Source: Xanthobacter dioxanivorans (GTDB lineage: Bacteria; Pseudomonadota; Alphaproteobacteria; Rhizobiales; Xanthobacteraceae). Taken from it: 64,000 nt of DNA. The stretch is from assembly GCF_016807805.1 (NCBI RefSeq), contig NZ_CP063362.1:1426001-1490000 (forward strand), read 5' to 3'. Position 1 is the first letter of the stretch. The number at the start of each line of letters is the position of its first letter. A program made the position numbers and the translations under genes. The notes under the pieces are model-generated. The model was not told the DNA's origin. It was given only the letters and a program-made list of their open reading frames with translations, and did not search any database. Shown here piece after piece: positions 16,554 to 25,223 of the stretch.

Positions 16554-19226
16554 ATGTCCGATGCCAGCGCGGCCCCGGCCGCCACCGCCCGCGTCCGCCC
16601 GCGCCATATCCTCGCCGTCACCGCCATCGCCGCGCTGTCGGGCTTTGCCGGGCTCGGCTACGAGATCGTCTGGGCGCGGATGCTCGCCGTCGCCCTCGGG
16701 CATGAGATCGTCGCGGTGCTCGGGGTGGTCTCGGCGCTGTTCGCCGGCCTCGCGCTCGGCAGCCTGCTGCTCGGCCGCCGCATCGCCCGCAGCCCGCGGC
16801 CGGCGGCCTGGTATGCCGGCCTGGAGCTCGCCATCGGCCTGTGGGCGCTCTGCCTCATCCCGCTGGCGCCGCGCGCCGGCGACCTCGTCGCCGCGCTGGT
16901 GCCGGTGGATGCGGACGGGCTGCGGCAGTGGAGCATCGCCTTCGCCCTGCCCTTCGTGCTGCTGCTGCCGGCGACCCTCGCCATGGGCGCCACCCTGCCG
17001 GCGCTGGAGGCGGTGCTCGCGCCCCTCCTCGCCGCGCGGGCCGCCGTGGGGCGGGTCTATGCGGCGAACACGGCGGGCGCCGTGGCCGGTACCCTCGCCA
17101 CCGCCTTCCTGATCATCCCCGCCCTCGGCCTGTCGGCGACGCTGCTGGTGTGCGCGGCGCTCAATTTCGCCTGCGCGGCGCTGATGGTTGCCGGCGCGGC
17201 GACCCCGCTCGCGGATGGCGCCCCGCCGGACCGGGCCGGCCCCCCGAGGGTTGCCCCGGACGTTTCCCGGCGCGCCTCCCGGAGCGCCTCTTCGCCCGCC
17301 GCTTGGCGCGCCTCTTGGCGCGGGCTCGCGCCACTGTTCGTCACCGGCCTCCTCGGCATCGGCTACGAGGTGCTCACCGTCCGGGTGCTGAGCCAGATCC
17401 TCGAAAACACCATCTACACCTTCGCCATCCTCCTTTCCGCCTACCTCGCCGGCACGGCGCTGGGCGCGGGGGTGCGCAACCGGATGGCTCGGACCTCCGA
17501 CACGGCCGCGCTCACCCGCACCCTGGTCACGGCGACCGGCCTCGCCTGCCTCGCCGGAGCCGCGCTTCTCGGCGTCTCGGACGACGCGTTGGCCGGACTG
17601 CGGGCGTGGCTGCCGGCGACGATGGAAGGCCGCCTCCTCGCCGAGCTCGGCATCGCGGCGCTGGCCTTCCTGCCGCCCACCGTCGCCATGGGCGCGCTGT
17701 TCACCCAGCTGGCCCAGGACGCCAGCGACAGGGCCGGCGGCGTCGGCCCCGCGCTCGCCGCCAACACGCTGGGGGCGGCGCTGGCGCCGATCCTGTTCGG
17801 CCCGCTCCTGCTGCCGCTGATCGGCGCCAAGCTCGCCTTCGCCCTCATCGCCTTCGCCTACCTGCTGGCGCTGCCGGACCTGCGGCGGCCGAGCGTCTCC
17901 GCGGCGGCCCTCCTCGGCGCCGCGACGCTCGCCCTGGTGCTCGCCCCCGTGTCGCTGCGGCTGGTGCGCATCCCGCCGGGCGGGGCGCTGCTGTGGCACC
18001 GGGACGGGGTGATGGCGGCGGTGAGCGTGGTGCGCAACGGCGCGGGCGATCAATATCTCCAGGTGAACAACCATTTCCGCATGGGCGGCAGCAGCTCCGC
18101 GCGATCGGACCAGCGGCAGGCGCACATTCCGCTGCTGCTGCATCCGGACCCCAGGCGGGCGTTGTTCCTCGGCCTCGGCACCGGGGCCACCCTGTCGGCG
18201 GCCGGCGACCATCCGGGCCTGGTGGCGGACGGGGTGGAGCTGGTGCCGGAAGTGGTGGAGGCGTTCGCGCTGTTCGACCGCTCGGCCCCGCAGATCGGCC
18301 GCAATGGCGACATCCGGACCCACGTGGCCGACGCCCGCCGCTTCGTGCGCGCGCCGGGCGAAGCCTATGACGTGATCGTCGCCGACCTCTACCACCCCTC
18401 GGTGGATGGCTCTGGCGCGCTCTATGCCCGCGAGCATTTCGCCGCCGTCCGCGCGCGCCTCGCCGAGGGCGGCCTGTTCTGCCAGTGGCTGCCGCTGCAC
18501 CAGCTCGATCTGGCCACCCTGCGCGTCATCGTGCGCACCTTCCTCGACACCTTCCCCGATGCCAGCGCCTATCTCGCGCAGTTCAGCGTGGAGACGCCGC
18601 TGATCGCCCTCGTCGGCCGGAAGGCGCCGACGACCTATCCGGCCGACTGGCTCGCCCGCCGCGTCGCCGACCGCGCCCTCGGCGCCCGTCTCTCGGCCCT
18701 CGACATGGACGACCGCTTCTCCCTGTTCGGCCTCTATCTCGCCGGCGCCGATGCCCTGCGCGCCTTCGCCGGGCCGGGACGGCTCAACACCGACGACCGC
18801 CCGGTGGTGACCACGCAGGCGCCACGCGTCGCCTATGCCGAGGCCGACACCCCCGCCGACCGCCTCGTCGCGCTGCTCGCGGCGCTCAAGGCAGATCCGG
18901 CGGACCTGCTCCAGCCGGCGGACGCGGAGGCCCGCCGCCACCTCGCCGCCTATTGGCAGGCCCGCGACGGCTACCTGCGGATGGGCGCGCGCACGCTGGC
19001 GGCGAAGGGCCCGCGCAACCTCATCGGCGACATCGCGCCCCGCCTCGTGGAGCTGGTGCGGATGAGCCCGGATTTCGAGGCCGCCTACCTGCCGGTGCTG
19101 GCCATGGCGCGGCAGCTCGCGATCAGCGACCCGGCGGCGGCGCGCCGGCTCCTAGAAGCGCTGGATAGCGCAAATCCGAACCGATCCGAGGCGCGGCGCC
19201 TGCGGGCGGCGCTGCCGCCGGGCTAG
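16554..19226 (+). CDS. Fused MFS-like membrane / spermidine synthase-like protein
   Basis: An 890-residue protein. The first ~480 residues form many transmembrane helices in two bundles (start IAALSGFAGLGYEIVWARML, second bundle FVTGLLGIGYEVLTVRVLSQ), split by a Pro/Arg-rich linker. The C-terminal part has the Rossmann fold of spermidine synthase-type methyltransferase relatives: ALFLGLGTGATLS, then VADARRFVRA and DVIVADLYHPS. The organisation matches the annotated fused MFS/spermidine synthase family, whose activity is untested in most members; polyamine synthesis should not be assumed. ATG at 16554 is preferred to a TTG two codons earlier. Its last 104 bases overlap the convergent CopC-like gene. 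Confidence 0.85.
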   Translation: MSDASAAPAATARVRPRHILAVTAIAALSGFAGLGYEIVWARMLAVALGHEIVAVLGVVSALFAGLALGSLLLGRRIARSPRPAAWYAGLELAIGLWALCLIPLAPRAGDLVAALVPVDADGLRQWSIAFALPFVLLLPATLAMGATLPALEAVLAPLLAARAAVGRVYAANTAGAVAGTLATAFLIIPALGLSATLLVCAALNFACAALMVAGAATPLADGAPPDRAGPPRVAPDVSRRASRSASSPAAWRASWRGLAPLFVTGLLGIGYEVLTVRVLSQILENTIYTFAILLSAYLAGTALGAGVRNRMARTSDTAALTRTLVTATGLACLAGAALLGVSDDALAGLRAWLPATMEGRLLAELGIAALAFLPPTVAMGALFTQLAQDASDRAGGVGPALAANTLGAALAPILFGPLLLPLIGAKLAFALIAFAYLLALPDLRRPSVSAAALLGAATLALVLAPVSLRLVRIPPGGALLWHRDGVMAAVSVVRNGAGDQYLQVNNHFRMGGSSSARSDQRQAHIPLLLHPDPRRALFLGLGTGATLSAAGDHPGLVADGVELVPEVVEAFALFDRSAPQIGRNGDIRTHVADARRFVRAPGEAYDVIVADLYHPSVDGSGALYAREHFAAVRARLAEGGLFCQWLPLHQLDLATLRVIVRTFLDTFPDASAYLAQFSVETPLIALVGRKAPTTYPADWLARRVADRALGARLSALDMDDRFSLFGLYLAGADALRAFAGPGRLNTDDRPVVTTQAPRVAYAEADTPADRLVALLAALKADPADLLQPADAEARRHLAAYWQARDGYLRMGARTLAAKGPRNLIGDIAPRLVELVRMSPDFEAAYLPVLAMARQLAISDPAAARRLLEALDSANPNRSEARRLRAALPPG

Positions 19227-19614
19227 GCTCGGGCGGCGCGTCCCCGGCCGCCGCCACGGTGAAGGGGATGGACCCGCCATCGGCATGGAAGTGGCGGCGC
19301 AGATAGCCGTTCCATTCGATCAGGTACTTGCCCGGCGGCAGGGGTTCGGTGACGCGGAACGACGTCGCCCGCACCTGCGCCGCCGGACGCGTCCAGTCGG
19401 TCGGCCGCAGGCTGTTGTCGGCCAGCGCCACCACCCGCACCTCGTTGAGCTCGAACTCGTCGGTGAAGTCGATGCTCACCGCCGGCCGCGGGTCGTCCAG
19501 CACGGCGTTGGCGTTGGGGACGGACTGGTCGAAGGCGCACTGGGCCCGCGCCATGCTGCCCGTGCCCGCCATCAGGCCGGCGAGCAGCGCCGCGCCGAGG
19601 AAGAGCGATTTCAT
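19123..19614 (-). CDS. CopC-like periplasmic protein
   Basis: A 163-residue protein with a signal peptide (MKSLFLGAALLAGLMAG, cleaved near ARAQ). The next ~100 residues follow the CopC/YobA beta-sandwich pattern: SVPNANAVLDDPRPAVSIDF, then LPPGKYLIEWNGYLRRHFHA and a final ADGGSIPFTV. The N-terminal His used by copper-binding CopC proteins is replaced by QCAF, so tight copper binding by that route is doubtful. The Pro/Ala-rich tail runs antisense into the end of the MFS/spermidine synthase-like gene, giving a 104-base convergent overlap. The tail may be an artefact if one base is missing (see findings). It lies 14 bases downstream of the oxygenase-like gene. Confidence 0.72.
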   Translation of the reverse strand: MKSLFLGAALLAGLMAGTGSMARAQCAFDQSVPNANAVLDDPRPAVSIDFTDEFELNEVRVVALADNSLRPTDWTRPAAQVRATSFRVTEPLPPGKYLIEWNGYLRRHFHADGGSIPFTVAAAGDAPPEPSPAAAPPAGAAPRIGSDLRYPALLGAGAPPPGR

Positions 19615-19628
19615 CGTCGTCTCCGAGA

Positions 19629-20294
19629 TCACGAGAAGCGGATGGCGTAGCCGAAATTGTCGAGCCGGTCGGGGATCGCGTTGAAGGCGATGGAGATGCG
19701 CCGGGCACCTTGGTTCACCGGCACCTCGTGCAGCAGATGGCTCGGGAACATCACGAGATCGCCGGCATTCGTCTGCGGCATGGCCCATTTTCCGCCATTG
19801 AAGGCGTTGATGCGGGCGTTCGGGTTGGTATTGCCGAAGATGAAGCCGGTGCCGCCCAGGGCCTTGTGGAACACGAGGTTCGCGGACGGGTGCGCCGGGG
19901 TCAGGTAGATCACCCCGGAGATGAAGCTGTTGGCATGGGTGTGGATGGCCTGGCGCCCGCCGGGCTCCAGCACGTTCACCCAGATCTCCTTGATCTGCCA
20001 GTTGAGCGCCTCGCCGAACAGCACCTCGCCGAATTCCACCACCTTCGGCAGCACCCGGCCACCCAGCGTCGCGAACAGGCTGTTCGTCTCCGCGCCGGCC
20101 ACCGGCGTGTGGGAGAGGAGGTCCGAATAGGCGTTGGTGAGGGTGGTGGCCTCGACCGCCTCGGCGGCCAGGGCGGAGGCCTCCGGCGCCTCCAGCAGGC
20201 CCTCCACCCGCATCACGGGCGTCGGGAACAATCCGATGATCTGGCTCACGCTGTCCGGTCCGGCAAGGGGAAGGATGGCGCGCACTTTCCTCAC
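19629..20294 (-). CDS. Putative 2OG-Fe(II) oxygenase (TIGR02466-type)
   Basis: A 221-residue protein with the double-stranded beta-helix features of 2-oxoglutarate/iron oxygenases. There is an IHTHANSFISGVIYL segment with candidate iron ligands, GDLVMFPSHLLHEVP with the distal His, and a following Arg (GARRISIAFN) that would bind 2-oxoglutarate. This fits the uncharacterised TIGR02466 group, related in style to prolyl hydroxylases. The start is a GTG at 20294; a GTG three codons later is also possible, and no strong ribosome binding site decides. It is followed closely by the CopC-like gene on the same strand. Substrate unknown. Confidence 0.78.
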   Translation of the reverse strand: MRKVRAILPLAGPDSVSQIIGLFPTPVMRVEGLLEAPEASALAAEAVEATTLTNAYSDLLSHTPVAGAETNSLFATLGGRVLPKVVEFGEVLFGEALNWQIKEIWVNVLEPGGRQAIHTHANSFISGVIYLTPAHPSANLVFHKALGGTGFIFGNTNPNARINAFNGGKWAMPQTNAGDLVMFPSHLLHEVPVNQGARRISIAFNAIPDRLDNFGYAIRFS

Positions 20295-20343
20295 CCCCCA
20301 TGACCGCCCGATGACGACCGCCCGATGACGACCGCCCCCGGCG

Positions 20344-21006
20344 TCAATGGCTGGACTCCAGATCGGCCGGCGACGGCCGGGAGCGGCGCGGGGCGATGAT
20401 GTGGTCCGCCGTCGCCCGCATCCCCGCGGGGCGGGCGGGGGCCCCGTCCGGCTGGCGCCCCGCCGGCGCGGCGAGGCCGCCGCCGTCGCGCTGTGGCAGC
20501 GCCAGGATCGCGGAGGCGCGCCCGCTTTGCAGCAGGGTATCGCGCAGGCTGACGGTGCGCAGCACCCACCCCTCGTGCGCCTCCCCGGCCCTGAGCCGGA
20601 TCACGCCGCCGGTCGCCGGATCGAGGAAAATGGCATAGCCCTCGCCGGTGCCGACCACGGTGCCGATCAGGGTCAGACGCGGCTGCGCCGGCGCGGCGGC
20701 GACCGGCACCGGCACATCGGGCGGCGGCGGCGGCGCACCCTCCGGTGGCGCCGGGGGGCGCCGGGTGGGGGAGAAGATCGGCCGCTCCCGCGTGGCGGAG
20801 AGGGCGTCGAGCGGCACCGACCACAGGGGATTGCCCCGCGGCGCCGGCATCCGGCCCGGCGCGCCCGCGCCCGCTTCGCCCGCGCGCAGCTCCGCCGTGC
20901 CGGCGGGCGGCGCCGGCAGGTCGAGATCCTCGGCGCCGACGGGCGTGGCAAGGCCGGCGAGGAGCGCCCCGATCAGGCCCGCGAGCATCCGCCGGATCCG
21001 CTTCAT
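20344..21006 (-). CDS. GspC/GspN-like type II secretion protein
   Basis: A 220-residue protein with an N-terminal hydrophobic segment (RMLAGLIGALLAGLATPVGA). A Pro-rich stretch follows, then a beta-rich domain TLIGTVVGTGEGYAIFLDP ending in WVLRTVSLRDTLLQSG. This resembles the homology region of GspC or the compact N-type protein of alphaproteobacterial secretion clusters, which links the inner-membrane platform to the secretin. The C-terminal ~60 residues are low-complexity. It is the last gene of the minus-strand gsp operon and overlaps gspM as ATGA (21003-21006). That overlap is why I start it at 21006 rather than at the ATG at 21021. Whether it is the functional GspC cannot be settled here. 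Confidence 0.72.
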   Translation of the reverse strand: MKRIRRMLAGLIGALLAGLATPVGAEDLDLPAPPAGTAELRAGEAGAGAPGRMPAPRGNPLWSVPLDALSATRERPIFSPTRRPPAPPEGAPPPPPDVPVPVAAAPAQPRLTLIGTVVGTGEGYAIFLDPATGGVIRLRAGEAHEGWVLRTVSLRDTLLQSGRASAILALPQRDGGGLAAPAGRQPDGAPARPAGMRATADHIIAPRRSRPSPADLESSH

Positions 21007-21560
21007 CGCACGCTCCGCCATTGGCCATAAACGGTCAGCGTGACCTGCAGGCGCCCGCCCTCGCGCGTCTCGCCGGCGCCGGAGGCCACCGACCCCTGGG
21101 CCACGAGCTGGTCCACGAACAGGAACGGCTGGCCCGCCTCCAGGTCGTAGAGCAGCTTCTGCAAGTCCGCCTGCCCGATCTCGAGGCTGGCGGCCAACGC
21201 CAGGAAGCCGGCGCCGTAGGGGGTCCCCTCCAGCTCGACACGGGAGGAGGTGATGCGGCCGCCGCAGCGTGCCACTGCCGCCGCCACCCGCTGCATCAGG
21301 TCGGCGCCGGCCACCGTCACCGACGGCCCTTCCAGGAACGGCGAGCCGGCCGCGACGTCCGGGGTGCCGTCCGCCCCCGCGCGCGCCGGTCCCCGGCCCT
21401 GCATCCGGTCGAGGCGCGCGCGCGCCTCCTCCACCGCCGCCCGCCGCGCCAGGAGATCGCCCACCGCGCCGCAGGCGACGAGCACCAGCACCGCCACCAG
21501 GGCCCCATAGGCCAGCGTGGCGAGGAGCGCGGCGGGGCGGGAGGCCGGCGCGGCGCTCAC
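21003..21560 (-). CDS. gspM: Type II secretion protein GspM
   Basis: A 185-residue protein with one N-terminal transmembrane segment (LLATLAYGALVAVLVLVACGAV), a helical stretch, and a ferredoxin-like periplasmic domain (QRVAAAVARCGGRITSS... and ASLEIGQADLQKLLYDLE). This matches the GspM-type inner-membrane platform subunits, which pair with GspL. The start is GTG at 21560, overlapping the gspL stop as GTGA. Its position between gspL and the GspC/N-like gene supports the call. Confidence 0.82.
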   Translation of the reverse strand: MSAAPASRPAALLATLAYGALVAVLVLVACGAVGDLLARRAAVEEARARLDRMQGRGPARAGADGTPDVAAGSPFLEGPSVTVAGADLMQRVAAAVARCGGRITSSRVELEGTPYGAGFLALAASLEIGQADLQKLLYDLEAGQPFLFVDQLVAQGSVASGAGETREGGRLQVTLTVYGQWRSVR

Positions 21561-22645
21561 CGGGCCCCCTCGGGCGGGACGGCGATGCGGGCCTCGATCT
21601 CGAAGCGCTCGCCGGCCTCGCCCGGCTGGCGGGTGGTCGGCGCGACGAAGGTGGCCTGGGTGAAGGCGCGCGATTGCTCCATCAGCCGGACGAGGGCGGG
21701 CGCCTCGCGTGAAATCCCCGCCACCTGCACCCTGTCCCCGTCCATCTGCCAGGCGGTGACATGGGTGTCGTCGGGCAGCACCCGCGACAGGGCCTCCAGC
21801 ACCAGCACGGTGGGCTGGCTTTCGCGCTTGCGCTGCTCGAGCGCCCGCAACGCCGCGCCCCCGGCCCCCTGCGCCGCGCCGCCGGCGGTGAGGGCGCGGC
21901 GATGGGCGGCGATGCGCGCGTCGATGTCGTCGCGCTCGGCATCAAGGCCGCCGCCGGCGATCTCCGAGGCGGCGAGGGCGAGCGTGGCCAGCACCGCCGC
22001 CGCCGCGAGCACGGCGAGGAGCGCGCGACGCACCCGCGCCAGCCCGGATACGCCCGCCATGGCCGGATCGAGACCGCGCAGCAGGACCGGCCCCGCGCCG
22101 CCGACCGCCGCGACGGTGACGGCGACGGAGCCCGCGCCCATCGTCCTGAGGCAATGGAGAGGCGGTTCGACCCGCGCGCGGGGCGCCGCCAGGACGGTGA
22201 GGCGCAGGCGCTCGTCCGGCATCATCACGGGCGGCGTCCAGCCATAAACCGCCTCGCCCGCCGTCCAGGGCGTCAGGCGGTCGATCTGCGCCCGCACGAT
22301 GCCATCGAGAAAGGGCGCCGCCCCGGCCGGAAGCTCCAGGGGGCGTGACAGGAAGCGGGCGGGATCGAGGGCGAGCTCGACCGCGCGCCCCTTCACCCGC
22401 GCGGCGACCTCCGGAGACGGAGCGTCCGGTGGCCCGGCGAGCGGAAAGCCCGTCGCGCCCCCGTCCGGGCCGGCGAGGCTGAACATGCCGGCCGCGCTTT
22501 CGCCGATCCGCACCGCCCGCAGGGGCCGCAGGCCGGCGAGGACGGCGGCGACGACGCCGGCCACCGTGTCGATCCAGCGCGAGAAGGCGTCGAGGGCACG
22601 GTCGAGGATCGCCGGGGCGGGCGGGCGGGCGCCGGTTCGGGTCAT
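21557..22645 (-). CDS. gspL: Type II secretion protein GspL
   Basis: A 362-residue protein. The N-terminal half is an actin-like cytoplasmic domain (LELPAGAAPFLDGIVRAQID, RLTPWTAGEAVYGW). It is followed by one transmembrane helix (LLAVLAAAAVLATLALAASE), a coiled-coil region and a PilN-like periplasmic domain (LEALSRVLPDDTHVTAWQMD). GspL links the GspE ATPase to the inner-membrane platform. ATG at 22645 overlaps the gspK stop by 4 bases. An upstream continuation of the frame is antisense shadow and not coding. Confidence 0.85.
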   Translation of the reverse strand: MTRTGARPPAPAILDRALDAFSRWIDTVAGVVAAVLAGLRPLRAVRIGESAAGMFSLAGPDGGATGFPLAGPPDAPSPEVAARVKGRAVELALDPARFLSRPLELPAGAAPFLDGIVRAQIDRLTPWTAGEAVYGWTPPVMMPDERLRLTVLAAPRARVEPPLHCLRTMGAGSVAVTVAAVGGAGPVLLRGLDPAMAGVSGLARVRRALLAVLAAAAVLATLALAASEIAGGGLDAERDDIDARIAAHRRALTAGGAAQGAGGAALRALEQRKRESQPTVLVLEALSRVLPDDTHVTAWQMDGDRVQVAGISREAPALVRLMEQSRAFTQATFVAPTTRQPGEAGERFEIEARIAVPPEGAR

Positions 22646-23541
22646 GGCCTGCGTGCCTTTTCGGCGCGGGGCGGAAGCTCCATCGGCCCGTCGAGATCCT
22701 CGCGCCACGACAGCACGCGGTAGGGATCGGTGCCGAAGTCGCGCACCAGGATCACCGCCTCGGCGGCGCGCTGGCGGCCGCCGTCGAAGGCGATGCGCAC
22801 GCTCACCCGCACCGCGTCGCTGCGCTCGGCGGGCGGCGCGGCCGGGGCGGTGCCGGCCGGCACGGCGGCCGGCGCGGAGACGGCGGGACGCAGCGCATCG
22901 GGCAAGGCGGCGCGCACCACCGGATCGGCCTCGTCGGCATTGACCGCGCCGCGCCCGCTGAACACCGTCACGTGGGCCAGCGCGGCGCCAACCAGGGCGG
23001 GCGGCAGGCCGGCCACCCGCCAGATCTCGTCCACATGGACGAACGGCGCGCCGCGCGGGCCGTGACCGAGGCCGGCATCCCGGTAGATCGCCGCCTCGGC
23101 CTCCTGCGCGCCGGAGGGCGGTGAGCGGAAGGCGAGGATGCGGTCGGCGTAGCCATCCGCCGCCTCCGGCTGTGCCCCGAGGGCGACGAACAGCCCGGCG
23201 AGCAGCTCGCGCGGCGCCGCGTTGAGGTCGATGCGTGCCGCCTCGTCCCGGAACTCGGCGACGACGGAGGCCCGCCCCATCCGCAGGCTGACCTCGCCGT
23301 GGGTGGGGCGCCGGTCCTTGGGCACGGACACCAGCCGGTAGGCCGAGAGCTCGACGGCGGCGGTGGCAAGGCTGCGGGCAAGGTGGCCCTCGTCCCGCGC
23401 CGCCGACGCCATGGCGGTGCCGGAGACGTAGACGGAATAGACCGCGACGAAGCCGGCCAGCGCCGCGAGGATCCACAGCACGGCGACGAGGATGAAGCCC
23501 CGCGTTCCCTGGCGTGGCGGCGGCCGGTGAGGGGCGCTCAT
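22642..23541 (-). CDS. gspK: Type II secretion minor pseudopilin GspK
   Basis: A 299-residue protein starting with a basic leader and the prepilin site G-FILVAVLWILAALAGF. As usual for GspK, the Glu at mature position 5 is missing. The large globular domain contains the family pattern RIDLNAAPRELLAGLF and a second helix-hairpin region FVHVDEIWRVAGLPPALV. GspK sits at the tip of the pseudopilus with GspI and GspJ. ATGA overlaps on both sides show translational coupling. Confidence 0.88.
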   Translation of the reverse strand: MSAPHRPPPRQGTRGFILVAVLWILAALAGFVAVYSVYVSGTAMASAARDEGHLARSLATAAVELSAYRLVSVPKDRRPTHGEVSLRMGRASVVAEFRDEAARIDLNAAPRELLAGLFVALGAQPEAADGYADRILAFRSPPSGAQEAEAAIYRDAGLGHGPRGAPFVHVDEIWRVAGLPPALVGAALAHVTVFSGRGAVNADEADPVVRAALPDALRPAVSAPAAVPAGTAPAAPPAERSDAVRVSVRIAFDGGRQRAAEAVILVRDFGTDPYRVLSWREDLDGPMELPPRAEKARRP

Positions 23542-24263
23542 GGCGGCCCCCCCGGTCCGGCGGCCGCGCCGTCGCCCGGCGCCGTGGCGCCGATGGGCTG
23601 CGCCTTGCCGCAGATGCGCAGCGTCTCCTCGCCCGCGCAGGCCGCCGGCAACTCGGCCCGGATGACGACGGCGGTGGAGGCGTCGAGGACGCGGCCGGTG
23701 CGGGTGTCGCGGACCACGATCCGCACCGCGCGCGGCAGCACGTCGGCGCCGGTCCAGCGGTCGATCCACACGCCGTCGCGGCCTGAGAAGGAGAAGGAGG
23801 CCCGGTAGGCGGCGGCGAGCAGCCCCACCGGCGGGCCGAACGGCGGGGCTCCCGCCTCGGCGAGGCGCGGCACGAACGCCGCCGTGCGGCGGACGAGGCC
23901 GGCGCCCCGGGCCTCGTCCGCCGCCGCGAACGCGACGATCTCCAGCCCCGGCCCCGCATTGGGGCCGAACGCCGTGCGCACGAAGGTCACCGCGGAGGCC
24001 GAGCCCTCGAACAGCGGCCGGCGGCTGTCGAGGCTGGCCGGCACGAACTCGGCCGCGGCAATGTCGGCGGCGAGGCGGTCGACGGCGAGGGCGAGCAGCT
24101 CGCCCGCCTCCACGCGGGCGAAGCCGCGCCGCCACTGGGGCAGCCACTGGGCAGTCACCATGGCCACCGCGCCCACCACGAGGCCCGCCAGGACCAGGGC
24201 GACCAGCACCTCCACCAGGGTGAAGCCGGCGGTGGCCCGGCGGGAGCGCGGAACGACCCTCAT
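23538..24263 (-). CDS. gspJ: Type II secretion minor pseudopilin GspJ
   Basis: A 241-residue protein with a short basic leader and the prepilin cleavage motif G-FTLVEVLVALVLAGLVVG, including Glu5. The globular part is typical of GspJ in length. It joins GspI and GspK in the pseudopilus tip complex. ATG at 24263 overlaps the gspI stop by 4 bases. The last ~20 residues are Gly/Ala/Pro-rich. Confidence 0.86.
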   Translation of the reverse strand: MRVVPRSRRATAGFTLVEVLVALVLAGLVVGAVAMVTAQWLPQWRRGFARVEAGELLALAVDRLAADIAAAEFVPASLDSRRPLFEGSASAVTFVRTAFGPNAGPGLEIVAFAAADEARGAGLVRRTAAFVPRLAEAGAPPFGPPVGLLAAAYRASFSFSGRDGVWIDRWTGADVLPRAVRIVVRDTRTGRVLDASTAVVIRAELPAACAGEETLRICGKAQPIGATAPGDGAAAGPGGPP

Positions 24264-24751
24264 TCGGCGGCGGCCCGCACCAGGCGGACGGTCTCGATCA
24301 CCAGCAGGGCGCCGGAGGGCGCGCGCACGCGGATCAGCACGTCCATGGGCGCCCAGCGCCCGCCCCCGGGGCCGCCGGCCGCATCCGGGCCGCTCCCCTT
24401 CCCGCCATCGCCGCCGCCATCTTCGCCACCGACGGCGAGGGGCCGCACGTCCATGCGCCAGCGATGGCCGGCCACCTCCCCGTCGGTGCGGCCAACCGCG
24501 AGGTCGCCACGGGCGGGGATGCCGGTCTCGACGGCGCGCGCGGTCTGCAGCAGGCCCACATGGGCGTCGAGGGCCCGCGAGCCCCGCGCGCTGGTGCCGG
24601 ACACCTGGGCGATGGCGCCGAGGCAGGCCGCCGCGACCGCCAGCGCCACCAGCACCTCGATGAGGGTGAAGCCGGCCCGGCCCCCGGCGCCGGTGCGCGG
24701 CGCGCGCGCCGACCCGTCGGGGCAACGCTCAGGAGCTGCGACGCGGGACAA
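24260..24751 (-). CDS. gspI: Type II secretion minor pseudopilin GspI
   Basis: A 163-residue protein with the prepilin motif G-FTLIEVLVALAVAAACLG (Glu5 present) after a 27-residue leader. The conserved GspI block RWRMDVRPL follows. A Gly/Asp-rich insertion lies at about residues 108-131. The only in-frame start before the prepilin site is TTG at 24751, which overlaps the end of gspH by 23 bases. Given other one-base deletions in this assembly, this unusual start deserves a check. Family assignment is secure from motif and gene order. Confidence 0.82.
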   Translation of the reverse strand: MSRVAAPERCPDGSARAPRTGAGGRAGFTLIEVLVALAVAAACLGAIAQVSGTSARGSRALDAHVGLLQTARAVETGIPARGDLAVGRTDGEVAGHRWRMDVRPLAVGGEDGGGDGGKGSGPDAAGGPGGGRWAPMDVLIRVRAPSGALLVIETVRLVRAAAE

Positions 24752-25223
24752 TCTCGACCCCTCCGGTGAGCCAGTTCACCCGCACCTCGTAGGCCGCGCC
24801 GTTCCGCGCCAGGGTGAGGACGCCGCCGCACGACAGGCCGGACGGCAGGAAGCCGATGGCCCCGCGCACCGCCCTGCCATTGCAGTATTGCGGCAGCACC
24901 GCCTGCATGCGCACGTCGGCGGGAATGCGGACCGTGCGCCCGCTCGATCCCGAGCGGATGCGCCCGGACGGGGCGTCGACCTCGGTGGCGACCGGGGCGC
25001 CGCGGCGGATGGCGGCGGTGCGGTCGGCTTTCAGCAGCGCCGCCGTCTCCACCGCGAAGGCCTCGAGCCTCGGCCGCGAGGTGCCCAGCGGCAGGCGCGG
25101 CAGGGCGATGGCCGCGATGGCCGCCACGATGGCGAGCGCGCACACCACCTCCAGGAGGCTGAACCCGGCTTCCCCCGGCGTGGGGGCCATGCCAATGGGG
25201 GCCATGCCGCGCCGGCGTCTCAC
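24729..25223 (-). CDS. gspH: Type II secretion minor pseudopilin GspH
   Basis: A protein of about 164 residues with the prepilin motif G-FSLLEVVCALAIVAAIAAI, Glu5 present. It ends with a GspH-like beta-rich domain including SCGGVLTLARNGAAYEVRVN. I placed the start at GTG 25223, because it overlaps the gspG stop as GTGA like the other junctions of this operon and gives a basic leader (RRRRG). ATG at 25205 is the alternative and shortens the leader by 6 residues. Confidence 0.83.
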   Translation of the reverse strand: MRRRRGMAPIGMAPTPGEAGFSLLEVVCALAIVAAIAAIALPRLPLGTSRPRLEAFAVETAALLKADRTAAIRRGAPVATEVDAPSGRIRSGSSGRTVRIPADVRMQAVLPQYCNGRAVRGAIGFLPSGLSCGGVLTLARNGAAYEVRVNWLTGGVEIVPRRSS

